Source: Saccopteryx bilineata
Lineage: Eukaryota > Chordata > Mammalia > Chiroptera > Emballonuridae
Length of the DNA: 64,000 bases
Assembly (NCBI RefSeq): GCF_036850765.1
Contig: NC_089490.1
Span: 240,253,942 to 240,317,941 of the forward strand
Direction: 5' to 3'
Shown here: positions 1-62,235 of the stretch, piece by piece
How positions within the stretch are numbered: position 1 is the first letter of the stretch
Layout: each line of letters begins with the position of its first letter
The notes under the pieces: model-generated
Database searches by the model: none
What the model was told of the DNA's origin: nothing
What the model saw: only the letters and a program-made list of their open reading frames with translations
Position numbers and translations under genes: made by a program

Positions 1-39354
<39,354 letters not shown>

Positions 39355-39360
39355 TTTATT
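39355..39360 (-). terminator. Poly(A) signal AATAAA, probably ASCL5
   Basis: TTTATT on the + strand is AATAAA on the minus strand, about 670 bases below the ASCL5 stop. It is followed at once by a TG-rich stretch (TGTGTTGAGTTTGTG) typical of a downstream cleavage element. No other gene ends nearby. Confidence 0.65.
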
Positions 39361-39699
39361 TGATCCTTTGGTGCAAACGGCGCCCATAGGGTTCCACCGC
39401 CCACAGAGGCACGCAGCTGAGGGGGAAATGAGTCCTCACCTAATCTGGGGGAAAAGCGAGGAAAAGGGAGTGGAGGACAGGATGGTCGCCCTCCATCAGG
39501 GAGGCCAGAGAACCCCGCAGCGGGGGACAAGACGGGGTTGCAAACAAGCTCCCAAAGAAGACTGGTATCTGAGGCCATCTCGTGGTGAGCGGGATAGGGC
39601 GCATCCAAACCAAAGCGCGGCTCAAGTCCTAGGGACTCGCAGACCCAGTGCTACGACTGTGGTCCGGAGGACAGCGCAAGGCACCGAGGCCGGCTGTGC

Positions 39700-40600
39700 A
39701 CAACCCCAGAGCTGGGCCCCGGCTTTCCTCCGCGCGGGGCTGAAGCCGAACCGAAGCCAGACCTCCGAATGGCTGTCCTGAGCGGCCCTTCCGCGGATTA
39801 TCGGATGGCGCGGGGATCACCCGAGTTTTCCCAGGACCTGCGCCCGCCGGCTCTTGCTTCGCGTTGGCCCTTCGCACCCCTACCCTGCACTCCCGTCAAG
39901 CTAGCGTGGAGGAGGCTGGCAATAGGGCGGAGAAGGAGGGGTCGTAGATTCAGAGCGCGCGCACCCCCGGGTGTCCGTGACCCCGCAGTCCCGGGCGCTC
40001 TCGGCAGTGGGCAGCCCCAAGGACCCCAATCATTGGCTGGATTCCTCGGACTCCAAGCCCGGCGAGGAGGAGAAACGGGGGCCCTCGGGCGTCTGGGCGT
40101 CGCCGGGGCGCTCTGGCCGTGGACCGTCGGGGGCGGCGCGCAGCAGCTCCTGCAGGTGCCGGATGTAGCGGATAGCGGCGCGCAGCGTCTCCACCTTGCT
40201 CAGCCGCCGCTCAGCCAGCGCGCCGGGAAGGTGGCCGCGGAGGCGCGCGTAACCCTCGTTAACGCAGCGCACGCGGTGCCGCTCGCGCTCGTTGCGCTTG
40301 TGGATGAAGGCAGGCTCAAACGGGCAGTCGTAGCCCCCGAGGGCGCCGGGTCCGGGCGTGCAGGGGAACAGGCCGGCATAGGCAGCGGCTGGGCCTGGGA
40401 ACAGCAGAAAGGGCACGGCGCCCGGGGGCTCCGCGGGCAGGGGCGTCGGCCGGGGAGGGGGCGCGGTCCCCAGCTGCATGCCGCCGGGGGGCGCCGCGGG
40501 TCCCCGGTCCATCAGCGCCCGGCAGAAGTGGCCATTCATTGTGCCGCGGGGGGCTGCACCCAAAGGCAGACCCTCCTCGAATCTCCCCTGCTCAAGGTCT
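39700..40600. promoter_or_regulatory. CpG-rich island over ASCL5
   Basis: The stretch is visibly much richer in C, G and CpG dinucleotides than the DNA on either side and covers the ASCL5 reading frame and its start. It is the likely source of the long antisense open frames here. Confidence 0.7.
40030..40539 (-). CDS. ASCL5: ASCL5 (AmeloD), achaete-scute family bHLH factor
   Basis: Single-exon ORF of 169 residues from MNGHFCRAL. It has a proline-rich N-terminus, then basic helix-loop-helix residues from KRNERERHRVRCVNEG through LRGHLPGAL to SKVETLRAAIRYIRHLQELL, and an acidic end ESEESSQ. The NERERxRVxxVNxGYxxLR core is typical of achaete-scute proteins. Placement between CACNA1S and TMEM9 identifies ASCL5, known in mouse as AmeloD, a dental-epithelium regulator that should bind E-boxes as a heterodimer in the nucleus. 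I chose the start at 40539 because it matches the human N-terminus and has A at -3. An in-frame ATG at 40563 would add MGAAPRGT. The tail after the bHLH seems shorter than human. The gene sits in a GC-rich island. Confidence 0.93.
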   Translation of the reverse strand: MNGHFCRALMDRGPAAPPGGMQLGTAPPPRPTPLPAEPPGAVPFLLFPGPAAAYAGLFPCTPGPGALGGYDCPFEPAFIHKRNERERHRVRCVNEGYARLRGHLPGALAERRLSKVETLRAAIRYIRHLQELLRAAPDGPRPERPGDAQTPEGPRFSSSPGLESEESSQ

Positions 40601-42358
40601 GTGCGTCCCCACCAGGGGGACGAGTCACATCGCCAGCAGCAACTCTGGGGTTCCAGAACTGGTTAGGGTTTCTCTTCGCTCCTTGGGGTGGCTTCCGCAG
40701 TCTCCCTAACAAGCGCCATCGCTGCGGACTAGGGTGGCGCCTGGCAGAGGCTCAGCGCACACAAGTCTGGCCCCGAGGCCAGCCGGGTGCCACAGGACTC
40801 AGGGCCGGCTGTCTCCTCCTCCAGCCATGGGCACCGCCTGGCCTGCAGCCCTGCGAGGGCGCCTCTCGCAAGCGATCTCCTTGCGGATCCCTGCTGGGGC
40901 CTGGTTCTTCAGGGTGTTGAAGACCCCTAGGCCACCTGTGGGGTCGGGAACTGATGGCTGCTCTTTAGGACCCGGCCAGCTCCGCAGAGGGTCCTGGGGA
41001 ACCGTCCTGAAGAAGAGCAGATGGACATATCAGTTAGGAAAAGCCTGGAATGATGGGTCCCTGTGTCATCCCCACCGTCAAGTGACACTGTAGGCTTTGT
41101 AAAGGAAAGCAGGGTACCCGCTGAAGCCCAGACACGCAGAACAGAGTTTCCATCCAGCTCTGATCATCCATCCTGCTGGACAGTCTTTCTGAGTCCTGTT
41201 CCACAGCTGGAGAGAATTAAAACACCCCTCAAAGAGGGTAATAATATATGAGAACCGAATGAGAAAAAACATACCCCATAACACTCCCGGGGCTTGGCTT
41301 ATAAAAACTGCCAATGATGTTATTTCCTTTGAGAGTGGGGATGAGTCCTATCACTGGTACTTTTCCAGGCCTTCCATCTGAGGGGCTCAAAGATTGACCA
41401 CTGGTTAAGTTAGCGATAGACATTCAGTGGCGACCTGGTTGAGGGGTCTCACTCTCTACAGAAGGACACGTGTCTTGTCTTTGATTCCAAGAAAGTAGGC
41501 TATTGTTAGGACTTTTATAGCCCTGTCTCTGCTAAGCAGAGAGATGTTACCAGAGACTGCTATGCCCCATGCAGCCTCTAACACCAACTATCCTGGGGGC
41601 TCCTTCATGGCACTGAGTGGAAGTGTCTGTTATTTGGCGCCTGTGTCCAGAGCCTGGGCCAGCTCTGGGCAGGTGGAGACCCTGCAGGTACTGGTTGAAT
41701 AACCCAGAGAATCCCTACATTCTGATGAGATGGGGTGAAGATCATCCAGTTTTGGACATGTGAACACTGAGGCTCTTAAAGGGGAAGTTGTTGCCCAAAG
41801 CTGTGCCGTTAGTCAATGCTGAGCATCATGCCCTCACCGATGTTCCCTGGTGTCCCTGCTGTGGCTTCACATTCAAACCAAGAGCTCAGAGGTGCTTCCA
41901 CTGGCCTAACAAGGGTGTCCTAAGTTCTGATTCTCGTTGGAGGGGACATCCCTCAGCAGGTTCTGATTACTGTGCTATTGTTGAGCGTCTGCCCTGGTGG
42001 CAAAGGCCCCGGGGTCACCCTGGTGTCCTTGGGAAGGGAAGGCGACCTGGACAATGTTCTTAGGAGGGTAACTGCTGGTCCTGAAGGCAAGAATCCGCAT
42101 GGAAAGAGACTGAGTCCAACTCCCGGAGCGGCACCCCTGGGCACCCGACAAGGAGCCCCTTTGCTGAAGCTCAGAGAAACTCAGTGGTGGGACCCTCTTC
42201 ACTCAAAGACCTGCTCAAAGGCTTGGCAGGACCAGGGTCCATCTGCTCAGATCAATGGACCAGGCAAAACTGATGGTCAACAGCCCCACCATTTGGCCGT
42301 GAGAGGCAATGGCAGCAACAGATGGATGGAATTCCGAGTCCTGACCTGTGGATGTTTT

Positions 42359-42688
42359 TTTTTTCTTTTTTACACAGAGACAGAGAGAGAGTCAGAGAGT
42401 GGGATAGACAGGGACAGACAGACAAGAACGGAGAGAGATGAGAAGCATCAATCATTAGATTTTCGTTGTGACACCTTAGTTGTTCATTGATTGCTTTCTC
42501 ATATGTGCCTTGACCGTGGGGCTACAGCAGACTGAGCCTTGCTCGAGCCAGAGACCTTGGGTCCAAGCTGCTGAGCTTTGCTCAAACCAGATGAGCCTGC
42601 GCTCAAGCTGGCGACCTCGGGGTCTCGAACCTGGGTCCTCTGCATCCCAGTCCGATGCTCTATCCACTGCACCACCACCTGGTCAGGT
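42359..42688 (-). repeat. Long composite tRNA-type bat SINE, minus strand
   Basis: A 330-base element whose minus-strand 5' end is CCTGACCAGGTGGTGGTGCA and whose other end is a T-rich (A tail) stretch. A 14-base target duplication CCTGTGGATGTTTT lies at 42345-42358 and 42689-42702. The extra middle block, absent from the 13650 copy, marks a different subfamily. Confidence 0.9.
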
Positions 42689-43224
42689 CCTGTGGATGTT
42701 TTAACTCCTTGTTATTACTGCCCTTGGGTACCAAGGGAATCTCCAGGTCTTTGGGAAAATTTAGGTGGCATCTAATAGGAACGGAGTTAATGGTATTGTC
42801 TGCGAGGCAGGGGCAGCCTTGGGAGGAGCTCCCAGAGGCTCTAACATCCTGAAATGTGGCTATGGAAGACCCTAGACAGTACGTGCCCCCTCCTCCAGCA
42901 TTGCCCTGGGCACAGCACTGATGCCCACATCCAGCTTCTCCCCACAGTCACATCTGTCCCGATGGAAGTCTAAAGGGAAATTCTATCCACGGTGTTCTTT
43001 TCACAAGTCTTTGGAGGAATAGGGTAACTGAAATAAGTTGAATGTATTTGGCGTGGGTCCTACTGCCCGTCCACCCACCCACCTATCCTCCCTCCCTCCC
43101 CCGAACCCCTCCTGGGAACCCGCTATGGGCTGGGCTCACAGCGGACTAGCTCGAGGCTGCCCCAGTTTTGCCGAGAGCAAAGGGCATGTTAGTACAGTTC
43201 TTGCCAGACACACTGTGCTTCCCT

Positions 43225-43390
43225 ACATGTGCTGGACTCTATTCTCAGTGTCTAAGCCACATGCGGTGCCCACTCCCCCCTTATAGGTGAGGAGACCAAG
43301 GATCCAAGAGGTGCAGCCACTTACCCGAGGTAGCGCAGCTGCTATAGGGCAGAGTCAAGATTCACATGCAGGCCTTTGGGCTCCTGCGTA
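43225..43390 (-). repeat. MIR, minus strand
   Basis: GTGAGGAGACCAAGGATCC, GTGCAGCCACTTACCCGAGG and CAGAGTCAAGATTCACATGC are the reverse of a MIR. Confidence 0.75.
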
Positions 43391-43535
43391 CACGTGAGAG
43401 AGGTTAAAAGCTAAAATGGCCTTCAAAAACTGGCCCATGTGAGATGGGAGTCAGCCTTCCTGGACCAGAAAACCACCTGCAGATGAGATCTCCTCTTCAT
43501 CAGGCATGATTTTAAATGCCACATGTACGTGTGCA

Positions 43536-43571
<36 letters not shown>
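43536..43571. repeat. (AC)n microsatellite
   Basis: About 18 perfect AC units; likely length-polymorphic. Confidence 0.95.
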
Positions 43572-43575
<4 letters not shown>

Positions 43576-43589
43576 TGTGTGACCCTCAC

Positions 43590-43700
43590 GACCTGGCAGG
43601 GACTCATTATCCTTATCTGACAGATAAGAAAACTAAAGCACAGAGAGGTGAAGCCACTTTCGCAAGGTCACACAGCCAATACATGGTTAACTTGGGCTTC
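43590..43700 (-). repeat. MIR, minus strand
   Basis: GACAGATAAGAAAACTAAAG, CACAGAGAGGTGAAGCCAC and GCAAGGTCACACAGCCAATA are a clear reverse MIR. Confidence 0.9.
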
Positions 43701-45419
43701 AGGAGAAACTGGGATACACCTTGGCCCTGGCTGGGCACCGTCATCACCCTATCCTGGGTGAGCCTCTCTCAACAGCTGAGAGAATGAGTCAACCAGAGAC
43801 ACCAGAGAGGCTGGTCCAGGCTTTGCTCTCTTTGTCTGGAAGGACCATTATTGTAGGTGATGGATATGGGGTCACAGGACAGAAGTGTGAGGTTTCCCGA
43901 GGTTTCTCCCCATCACAGACTCAGAGGCTTTGTCAATGAGAAGGAACACCCCTGCCACAGGGCTTCCAGGAAATGCCACCTCCTTGGAGTGAACTAAAGT
44001 CTCTTAGCCCTCACAATGTGTCCCTGTAGGAGGTGTCTTCAGTCCCACTCCACAAGGAGGAAGCTGGGGTTGTGAGAACCTCCACCTGTGGCCAGCTGGG
44101 ACAGTGGCCCTGGCCTTTCACATCCCCACCCAGGTCCTCCTCTGGTGACTGAGGTCCTCATGGCCCCCTGTGCCTACTGGCTGTCATCTGACTGTCCCAT
44201 CCGTCTTTCGTTCATGTGTCTTAGAAGGAACAGGAGCTTTCTGCATTTTGTCGAAATTTAGCTGATGACCTAGGACTCTGAGGGCAATGAAATGGGCTTT
44301 AGACCCTGGCTTTGCCACTGTTCAGCTCTGGGATGGTGAGCGAGCCCGTGTTCTGTCCTGTGGGGTATGGACAGTGTCTGTACTTTCTTCCTAGGGAGAT
44401 CGTGTGGGGCTGACACGGGGGGGGGGGGGGTCACAGGTCCCTGGCTCTATCTTGTCCCACACAGATTCTCTGGGTGCACACAGCCAGATTCCCCTCCTAT
44501 AACACTACTTCAGGCCTCTTCCTCCCCATAGACAATTGTCCCTCGCCTGGCATCAAAGGTCCTCAGCAGTCTGCTGGCCTCCTCCTGCCCACCCCTCTCT
44601 GACCGCACCCCCACATCAGACCTGGGGTTGCTCCTGTCTGGGAGACTCAGCCCTTCCCTTCTTCACCCTCCTCCTCCTCCTTCTGGAAGCAGAGCGGGTT
44701 CCTTCCCAGACCCTCCCCTACCCTCTCCCGTTCCGTTCTTTCTCCTTCTGCCCTGAACCCTAAGGTCTTTTTGCCTGTCGGTCCCTAGTTGGTCATGACT
44801 GGTTTGGGGACACTCTCTCGGACTGTCCCCTGGCCTGGACATTTACCTTGTCACCCACTGACCTCTTGCTCTCTTGAGGACAAGGGTGGGATCATGCCTT
44901 ATGTGTCTCCATATCCTTCAGGGCTGTGGCCCTCCTCTTGACACACAGGACATCCCCAAGAAGGAGCCTAAACATGGATGGCTGAGCCTGTGGCCACACA
45001 TGAGTGTCACTGACCTGACCTACCAACTGTCACAGCAGGGCGGGCACCCTCACAGCCATGATGACCTTGTCCAACGTCTATGCACGGAGCAGCTACACAG
45101 AGGTCCTGGGCCTGAGGACACAGAGTTTTCTGTCCACACCACGTTCCAGGGCCCAGAATAGGAGGAAATATGGTGTTTTAACAGGGACAGGGTCTTGGCT
45201 TACTTTCCAAGGAAGGAGACTACAGTCACAGTAGCAACCAACTTAATCCCTTTGAGGGATGTTTGTATCCCCAGGTTACTGATGGGCAAACAGGCTCCAA
45301 GACCTTCCATGAGCTGAAGTCAGATCATGCTTCCAGCCAAGAGCAGAATCTAAACAAGAAGAATGCTCGCCTGGCCCTTACTCTGTACTGCACACTGATC
45401 TGTGCTCACGTGAGCCCCA

Positions 45420-45580
45420 CAGCAGAGCTATGGGGCAGACACTAGTACTGACTCTGTACCCGGGGGTGGGGCAGAGACCCAAATGAGCAAATGGCCTGTG
45501 GTCACCCAGCTGTTAAGTGGCAGATCTGGGACCTGACCCCCATGGTCGACTCCAGAGGCTGCGCCCCCACTCACGGCCAG
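45420..45580 (-). repeat. MIR, minus strand
   Basis: GGCCTGTGGTCACCCAGCTG, TTAAGTGGCAGATCTGGGAC and CTGACCCCCATGGTCGACTC match reverse MIR. Confidence 0.8.
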
Positions 45581-46735
45581 GTACCTCTAGAGCCACCTCA
45601 CATGGCCACATGCAGCCAGGCTTCCCCTCCCTGGCCTCCAACCTCTGCATCTTAGCTCCTTTGCAGGGAAACCCCCTAGCTGATCTCCACCCAGAAAAGC
45701 CATGCTTCAGTCTCTGGATACAATAGGCATCAGGCATTGGGAAAAACCCAGTGCTGTGGGCACTCTAGCGGGCAGACCCACAGCAAGTGCCTGCAGCAGC
45801 CCATCTCATCGCCTTCCCCCAGCCAGTGGGAGGCTGGGCTGTTTTCTTTTGGGGGCAGAGCAGTCGGGTGACTAAGCCTTTAGTAAACGTGCTTCTGGCC
45901 TCGTGTCTCCTAGCTGCTGCCACCTGCGTGCATTACCTCCTGGGTGGGCTCCTCCACTCCTCCAGCAGGGTGCTCCACTCACGGCGACCTGCGGCTGTGG
46001 GCCACCAGGTGGAGGACAGCGGGACCTCCGTGCTGCCTGCCTGCCCCAGCTCCTCGCAGCCTCTGCCCGGCTTCCTGCCACGGCACTAGGAGCCAGGTAC
46101 ACTTCACCTGTTGGAGCTTCAAACGGCGGTGGCGACACACCCAGAAGGGGAGGGAGGGGGGTGGAGGGGGCTCCTCTGATCTGGGACCTGCCTGGGGAGG
46201 AGAGAAAGAGCCACTCCTGGCCTCTTGTGATTGGCCACCTGAGTCCCTGCACACAGGCAGGTGGAGAAGCTGTGCCCCGAGGGTGCTCTCCGGCTGAGCA
46301 CCCAGGGCGGACAACCCGCCAGCAGTGGAAGTCTGTGGGTCAGGTTAGAGTGGAGGAGATACCTCGTGAGTACACAGGGCAGGAGACACAGGGTCCCTCA
46401 TGGGGGAAATGTATGCTTAGGGGATACGACTCTCTGGGTGGTCAGATGACACCAGCTCAGGTGTTAGGGGATGTTAGGTGATTCCTGGGCTGCAGTGTTG
46501 TGAGTCCACTTGGCGTCTGGCCTGAGCCACCCTGGCCCCATGGCCCCAGCAAAGTGAAGACCCTCGCTCAGCACTTTTCAACCCCTTCAACCCATGGGGA
46601 CTCTGAGGCGGAGGGCACTGGCAGAAGTAATTTTTCTGTGGGGACCAAACCCGCACATTGGCACCAAATCCTTCCAAAATCCCACTACAGAATAATGGCA
46701 TTTACTGCTGTGCTGATATTTCCTTTAAACACACC

Positions 46736-46882
46736 ATTTATTTATTTATTTGAAATTTTCCCATTGATTTGAGAGACAGAGGACTCACCGACTGCTTCTC
46801 GTCCATGCCCTGACTGGGGGTGGAACCCGTGCCTCTGGTGCACCTGGTTGATGGTTTACTCAGTGAGCCACCTGGCCAGGCC
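46736..46882 (-). repeat. Old Ves-type SINE, minus strand
   Basis: The minus strand reads GGCCTGGCCAGGTGGCTCAC, GGTTCCACCCC and AATCAATGGG, then an AAATAAATAAATAAATGG tail. It is clearly diverged and has no clean target duplication. Confidence 0.7.
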
Positions 46883-47479
46883 GCTAATATTTGCTTTGTG
46901 TATCTTCACCTTCCTCACCCTTTTGTATTTTACATTAAAATCCACAAAATCTTGACTTTATGTGCTAACTACATTGTTTTCTTCCCCTTTAATATGCACT
47001 AAAACGACGACGTAGTATTAGAATGAGAAGTGCTTGCCTGGGTACCACCTGACACCACCCGTGTTGTGACCCACACTTTGGAAAGGTACTGGCTGGTGTC
47101 ACATCCTCCCTCTCTATCTGGAGAAGCTGACCATGGCAGGGAGGGGACCTTGCTGCTCCAGGTCACACAGTGAGCCCAGGTGCAGACCAGGCTCCTACCT
47201 TGCAGATGGAGCCCCGCCCTCTATGTCCACCCTGATCAGTTGCCCAGCACCCTCGGGGTCAGCCTGCCTGTGGCTTTGGCTCCTGCTCAGCTCTTGCCTG
47301 GGGACATCAGAGGTACAGGGAGACAGCATGTCATCACCCGTCACAGGGTTCTGAGCAGAACCTCAACAGGGCTGGATTTAGCCATAGGCCTGGGTTTTCT
47401 GGTCAGAGTAGAGGTCCCTGTGACTCCTCAGAACACTGACCAGTAAGCAGGGGTTGAGCTGTGACCAGCAAGAGGAATG

Positions 47480-47690
47480 ATAGTAATGACCACACTCAGG
47501 GCTTCCGTCTGTGCTAACTTGTTCTATATACTTTGCACAGTTTATTTCCAACAAGCACCTGGTGCGGGAGGTAGTGATCCTGTTCTGCAGTGAGAAAACT
47601 GAGACATGGAGGGCTTTCACAGGTTCCCAGGCACCCAGCGAGGGAGCGGCAGCCAGCATCTGCACCAGGCTACGGGCTGAGCATGGACCT
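47480..47690 (-). repeat. MIR, minus strand
   Basis: ATAGTAATGACCACACTCAG, TGCGGGAGGTAGTGATCCTG and GTGAGAAAACTGAGACATGG match reverse MIR. Confidence 0.8.
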
Positions 47691-49286
47691 GGACTGTGCC
47701 ACTGCTTTAAACATGGCTAGTCAAACAATGTCACCATCACTTGAGGAGCACTCACCACGGCTGAGGCCCTGGGCCAGTGTCATTAGAAGATGAGACTGGC
47801 TCAAGGGCTGACGGGACTGTCACAGGGCCGAGCGGCTGAGAAGCCAGGTCTGTTGGGCCTCCAGGCGGCACTGTCTGCCCACCCTGTTGGCTCCAGGGGG
47901 CCCCCAGGGAGTTGCCCAAGCATGGGCAGCGAGGTGCAGACCTGGGAACCCACTTCTCCAGGCTGGGCTCCCACCTCCAGACAGGCCTGAGCTGCGTGTG
48001 GGGTCTGGCGGGGACCTGTGAGCCCGTCTCCAGGGCCCAGTGACTCCCCCTTCACTCTTGCTAATTGGCTCTGGGGACACAGGACAGGGGGGCAGGCAGG
48101 TCATGACTTCAAGGCCTTCTGGGCCTTAATGAGGAACTGGAGCATTAGGGGACAGGACCCCTTAGAGGTACTGGAGGAGGGAAGTGACAGATCTCTGGTA
48201 CCCAGCTAGAACTGCAATGGTCCTGAGCAACAATGAAGACATGGACAGTGACCATGGCCACAGGGCAGAGGGGACAGATCTCTCAACCACCTGGAGGGAC
48301 AGCTGCCAGCACTCAGAGTGAACATGGGGACAGCAGACAAGGACTGGCATTTCCAGAGCAGCACATGAGCCAATAGGTGTTGATGCTGGGCATGTGAGGG
48401 CAGAAACGTCCTCAGTGCCGGCTCCCCTGTTCCGGCCTCACACCTGTGGCACACGGACCTCCCGTCAATCCCACCGGACTTCTGCTTGGGGCCCAGTCAA
48501 CTCAGTCCCCACAGCTGTGGTGTCCCTCGCTGTCTTCCAGTGCCAACCCATCCCCACTCCTCCTGGAAGCAAGCCTGTGTGTCACCTCCCACCCCCCACC
48601 TTTAGCACTAGCAGTAGGCTCTGAACTCTGGCAAATCTTTGCAAACGGGAACACCTGCCTCACCAAGAACCCAGCCTGGGGCCCCACACAAAGTCCTCAG
48701 TGCAGGCTTACTCAGACAACCCTGGGGACACTCAGATCATGGGTGCTTCTCACATTGTTTCTGCCCGGGCCCTGGACACCTCACAGGGCACTTCCTGGGG
48801 GTGGGACAGAAGTGACCCAGCACTGAGGGCCTCTGACAGCCCCTGGAAGTGGCTGTCACTCCTTCCCCGGGGCAGCTTCCTGCTGCCCCCTCCCCTCTTA
48901 TACCTGGCAGTTTTTATCTGGGGAAATGGATTTTGCAGTGAGTACAGCTGATCCTTGGTGAGACATTGATAGCACACCAGAAAGTTTCAGGGGACCGCCT
49001 CACAAAGACAGAACAAAACAGGCTCTCGGGGTAGTCCCGAGGGTAGCTGCCTGCGCTCCCTGCAGAGGATGGGCCATGAGTAGCAGCACCCAGCCAGCTG
49101 GTCTCTGTCCAGCAGGTGAGGGGGACCCTGCCGTGGGCACTGCCATAGACATCAGGACTGTCCAGGCTGTGTGTCTGCCTGGACCTGCCAAGGACCACGC
49201 TGTCCCCTTTCTGGACGCAGCACTTACCAGGTCACGAGTGAAACACTAAGTTCTTGAAATTTCTTGAGATTCAGAGAGAAATAAGA

Positions 49287-50054
49287 TTTAATGGTGGCCT
49301 CCCTAACTTACAGACAACAGAACAACAGACGTTCTCTTCGTGCATTGGTACAGGGGAACTCGGGGATGAGTAGGGGCCCGAGCACAGGAGCAGTGATACT
49401 CAGAGCCTCTTGTGTCACACGGTGCCACCACCCGTCTGGCTCAGTGACATACCGCAGACATGGGAGGCAGGGCTGCCTGGCGTCCTGAAGAGGGGCAAGG
49501 GCCCAGGCAGCAAGGAGCACAGTCCTGCCTGGTTCAGTGGAGAGCCGCAGGGGAACAGGACCAGCGCTCCATGTGCCCAAGGACCAAGTGGGATCCGTGG
49601 CATCAGCTGTCCCATCAGAGCCACACTGAAGGCTCAGGCCAGGCCAGCAGGACTGAGGGATCGGGGCTGGGAGGGAGGGACATGAGCCGAGCTGCACAGA
49701 AGGGAGGTCATGCTGACAGCTGGTGGCTATCCCCTATGCTGGGTGGCGCTGCCCAGCTCCGCCTTCCAGAGGGTAAGGACATTCTGACATTTGGAGCTGG
49801 AAAAGTTGCACCTGAAACGTCTCCCTGCCCACTGGCCAGCCAACCCCTCCCCTTGACCCCAGAGAGCTGAGCAGACAAGCCAGAGACCAGGACCCACTCC
49901 TCCTGAACTAAACCAGCAGGGAACATTCTATGGAGGGGACGGAGGAAACGCCATATGCTTTTATAGGAAGGACCTGGGAGGGCAGCCTGAGGGAGGGGAG
50001 ATATGGCCGCGGGCTCTGTCCAGCCTGGAAGCCTGCACCCCAGCCTGTGCCCGC
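49287..50054 (-). other. TMEM9: TMEM9 probable 3' UTR with ATTAAA signal
   Basis: The first plausible poly(A) hexamer below the stop is ATTAAA (49287-49292, TTTAAT on +), giving a 3' UTR of about 770 bases. No AATAAA is closer. The exact end is inferred. Confidence 0.45.
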
Positions 50055-60696
<10,642 letters not shown>

Positions 60697-61057
60697 GCTG
60701 GTCACCTGGAGGCCGGCACGCCGCCCGCCTGCAGAAGGACGCGGGGTCGGCCGGGTCGCACCTGCAGTGCGTAGGGGCTGGGCTCCTGCGATCGCAGGCC
60801 TCCTCCAGCCGCGCCACAAGCTGCGGCCCGTCCTCCCCACCCCGCCTCAGGCTCCCGGAAGGAAGGGGCGTCCCAGGCCCCGCCCCGCGGCCCACCTCCC
60901 GCTCCGGCAGCTCCGACCCTAAGAAACCTGGGGCGCACCCTCCGGGAGCCCTGACTCTGCGGCCAGACCGGCGCCGCGACGTCGGGGTCTGGGGAGGTGG
61001 GTCACCTGGGACGCCATCGGCCGCCGCGACCCCGCAACCCTCCCCGGGGCCGCTCAC

Positions 61058-61180
61058 CTGCGAGCCCTGCGGTAGCCGCGCGAGACCTGGCTTGGCTCCG
61101 CCCCTGGCCTCCATTGGCTGTCGCAGCAGCCCCTCAGCCCGACCGCGCTGTCGCTCAGGCAACAAGGCCCGCCTTTGCCT
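61058..61180 (-). other. TMEM9: TMEM9 candidate non-coding first exon
   Basis: On the minus strand GGGCTCGCAG is followed by GTGAGCGG, a strong donor at 61058, within the CpG island and about 330 bases above the first coding exon. It would splice to 60728 or 60705. The transcription start is unknown, so the upper limit is arbitrary. Confidence 0.45.
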
Positions 61181-61887
61181 AGGGTGCAGGGGCCCCGCTC
61201 AAGGGACGGGGAAGCATTTTTCAACCCCGAGTAGACAAGAAAAGGGAGCGTCGGCCTGGGCCCTTGGAGAAGCAGCGCCTCCATAAACGGATTACTGATA
61301 CTCGGGGCTTAGGGAGGGGCTAAACTGGCTCCGTCATAAGGTAGCAACTACAACAGTAACAATACAAACGGGTTAAATGGCCCTGTCCTCAAAAATCTTG
61401 AAATGCACTTTGGGGATATAAAGGATTTGAGCCAAATTCCCCAGGGAAGAGCAGATGCAGTGCTTTGGGGATGGCAGCCAGTGGGGACCCGACTTTGGCT
61501 CTGCTGAGCAGCTCTCCCACTGTGACAGATTCTGCTGACATCTGCTTGTCATTGTCATCATGTCTCCCAGGCCTCGGGGACATTGCCTCAGCCTTGTGAG
61601 CCTTGTGAGCAGACCACCGGCTACCCACGGATTCACATCACCAAGAAGGGGCCACGTGATCGACCAATATCTCTAAGACATTCTCACCCAAGGTCAACAG
61701 ATACCTTGGATGGGTGTTTGTAGAGGGATGGAGGTGGACACAGATGGTGTGGGACACATCATTTTACCTGTCTGTGTCACAGGCGACATCTTGATGAGAG
61801 AAGCACCTCACATTTGTTAGTTGGAGGGGGTTTTCATTAGCTTTCAAATGACATTGAAGAAAAGTAAATAAAATAGATTCCTTAAAG

Positions 61888-61954
61888 CAGCGGTTCTCAA
61901 CCTGTGGGTCACGACCCCCAGCCGGGGTCACGACCCACAGGTTGAGAACTGCTG
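61888..61954. mobile_element. Palindromic hAT-type miniature element (67 bp)
   Basis: Almost perfect hairpin: CAGCGGTTCTCAACCTGTGG at one end and CCACAGGTTGAGAACTGCTG at the other. It is flanked by the exact 8-base duplication CCTTAAAG (61880-61887, 61955-61962). An 8-base duplication and CAG...CTG ends are hAT hallmarks. No transposase. Confidence 0.88.
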
Positions 61955-61966
61955 CCTTAAAGGCAT

Positions 61967-62235
61967 TCTTTTAAGGCAGCCATTTTTAACCGGTATGCTA
62001 CAAGAATTTTTAAAACATGCCATACCTAACTATTTGGTTAGGGGTACTGATCTCTTTTCCCTTAGATAGTAAAAAAAAAATGACAACAGTCAACATAACA
62101 ATAGCCCTCTGGTGTGAATGATCAAAATTATACCTTTTTTTTGTCAGATCGGAAAAAATATATTTTCTGGTGTGCTGCAGAATTTTAGTAATTAGTATAT
62201 GTGTGCTATGAGATGAAAAGGTTTGAAAATCGCTG
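61967..62235 (+). mobile_element. Second hAT-type non-autonomous element
   Basis: It begins near CAGCCATTTTTAACC and ends GGTTTGAAAATCGCTG, which are imperfect inverted ends. It is AT-rich, lacks coding capacity and resembles a non-autonomous hAT common in bats. It starts about 5 bases after the first element's duplication; its own target duplication is degraded. Confidence 0.65.

Larger units (their letters stand above)
40600..49286. other. Intergenic region between ASCL5 and TMEM9
   Basis: I see no exon with conserved protein content in this 8.7 kb. It contains a young Ves-type SINE (42359), an (AC) microsatellite (43536), several MIR copies (43225, 43590, 45420, 47480), an older SINE (46736) and a 13-base G run near 44420. 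It may hold ASCL5 regulatory DNA; nothing in the sequence proves it. Confidence 0.6.

Noticed and set aside
39769..40920. 383-codon open frame on the + strand across ASCL5
   Set aside because: It is antisense to the conserved bHLH gene in a CpG-rich island where stops are rare; its translation is low-complexity Arg/Gly/Ala/Pro with no domain.
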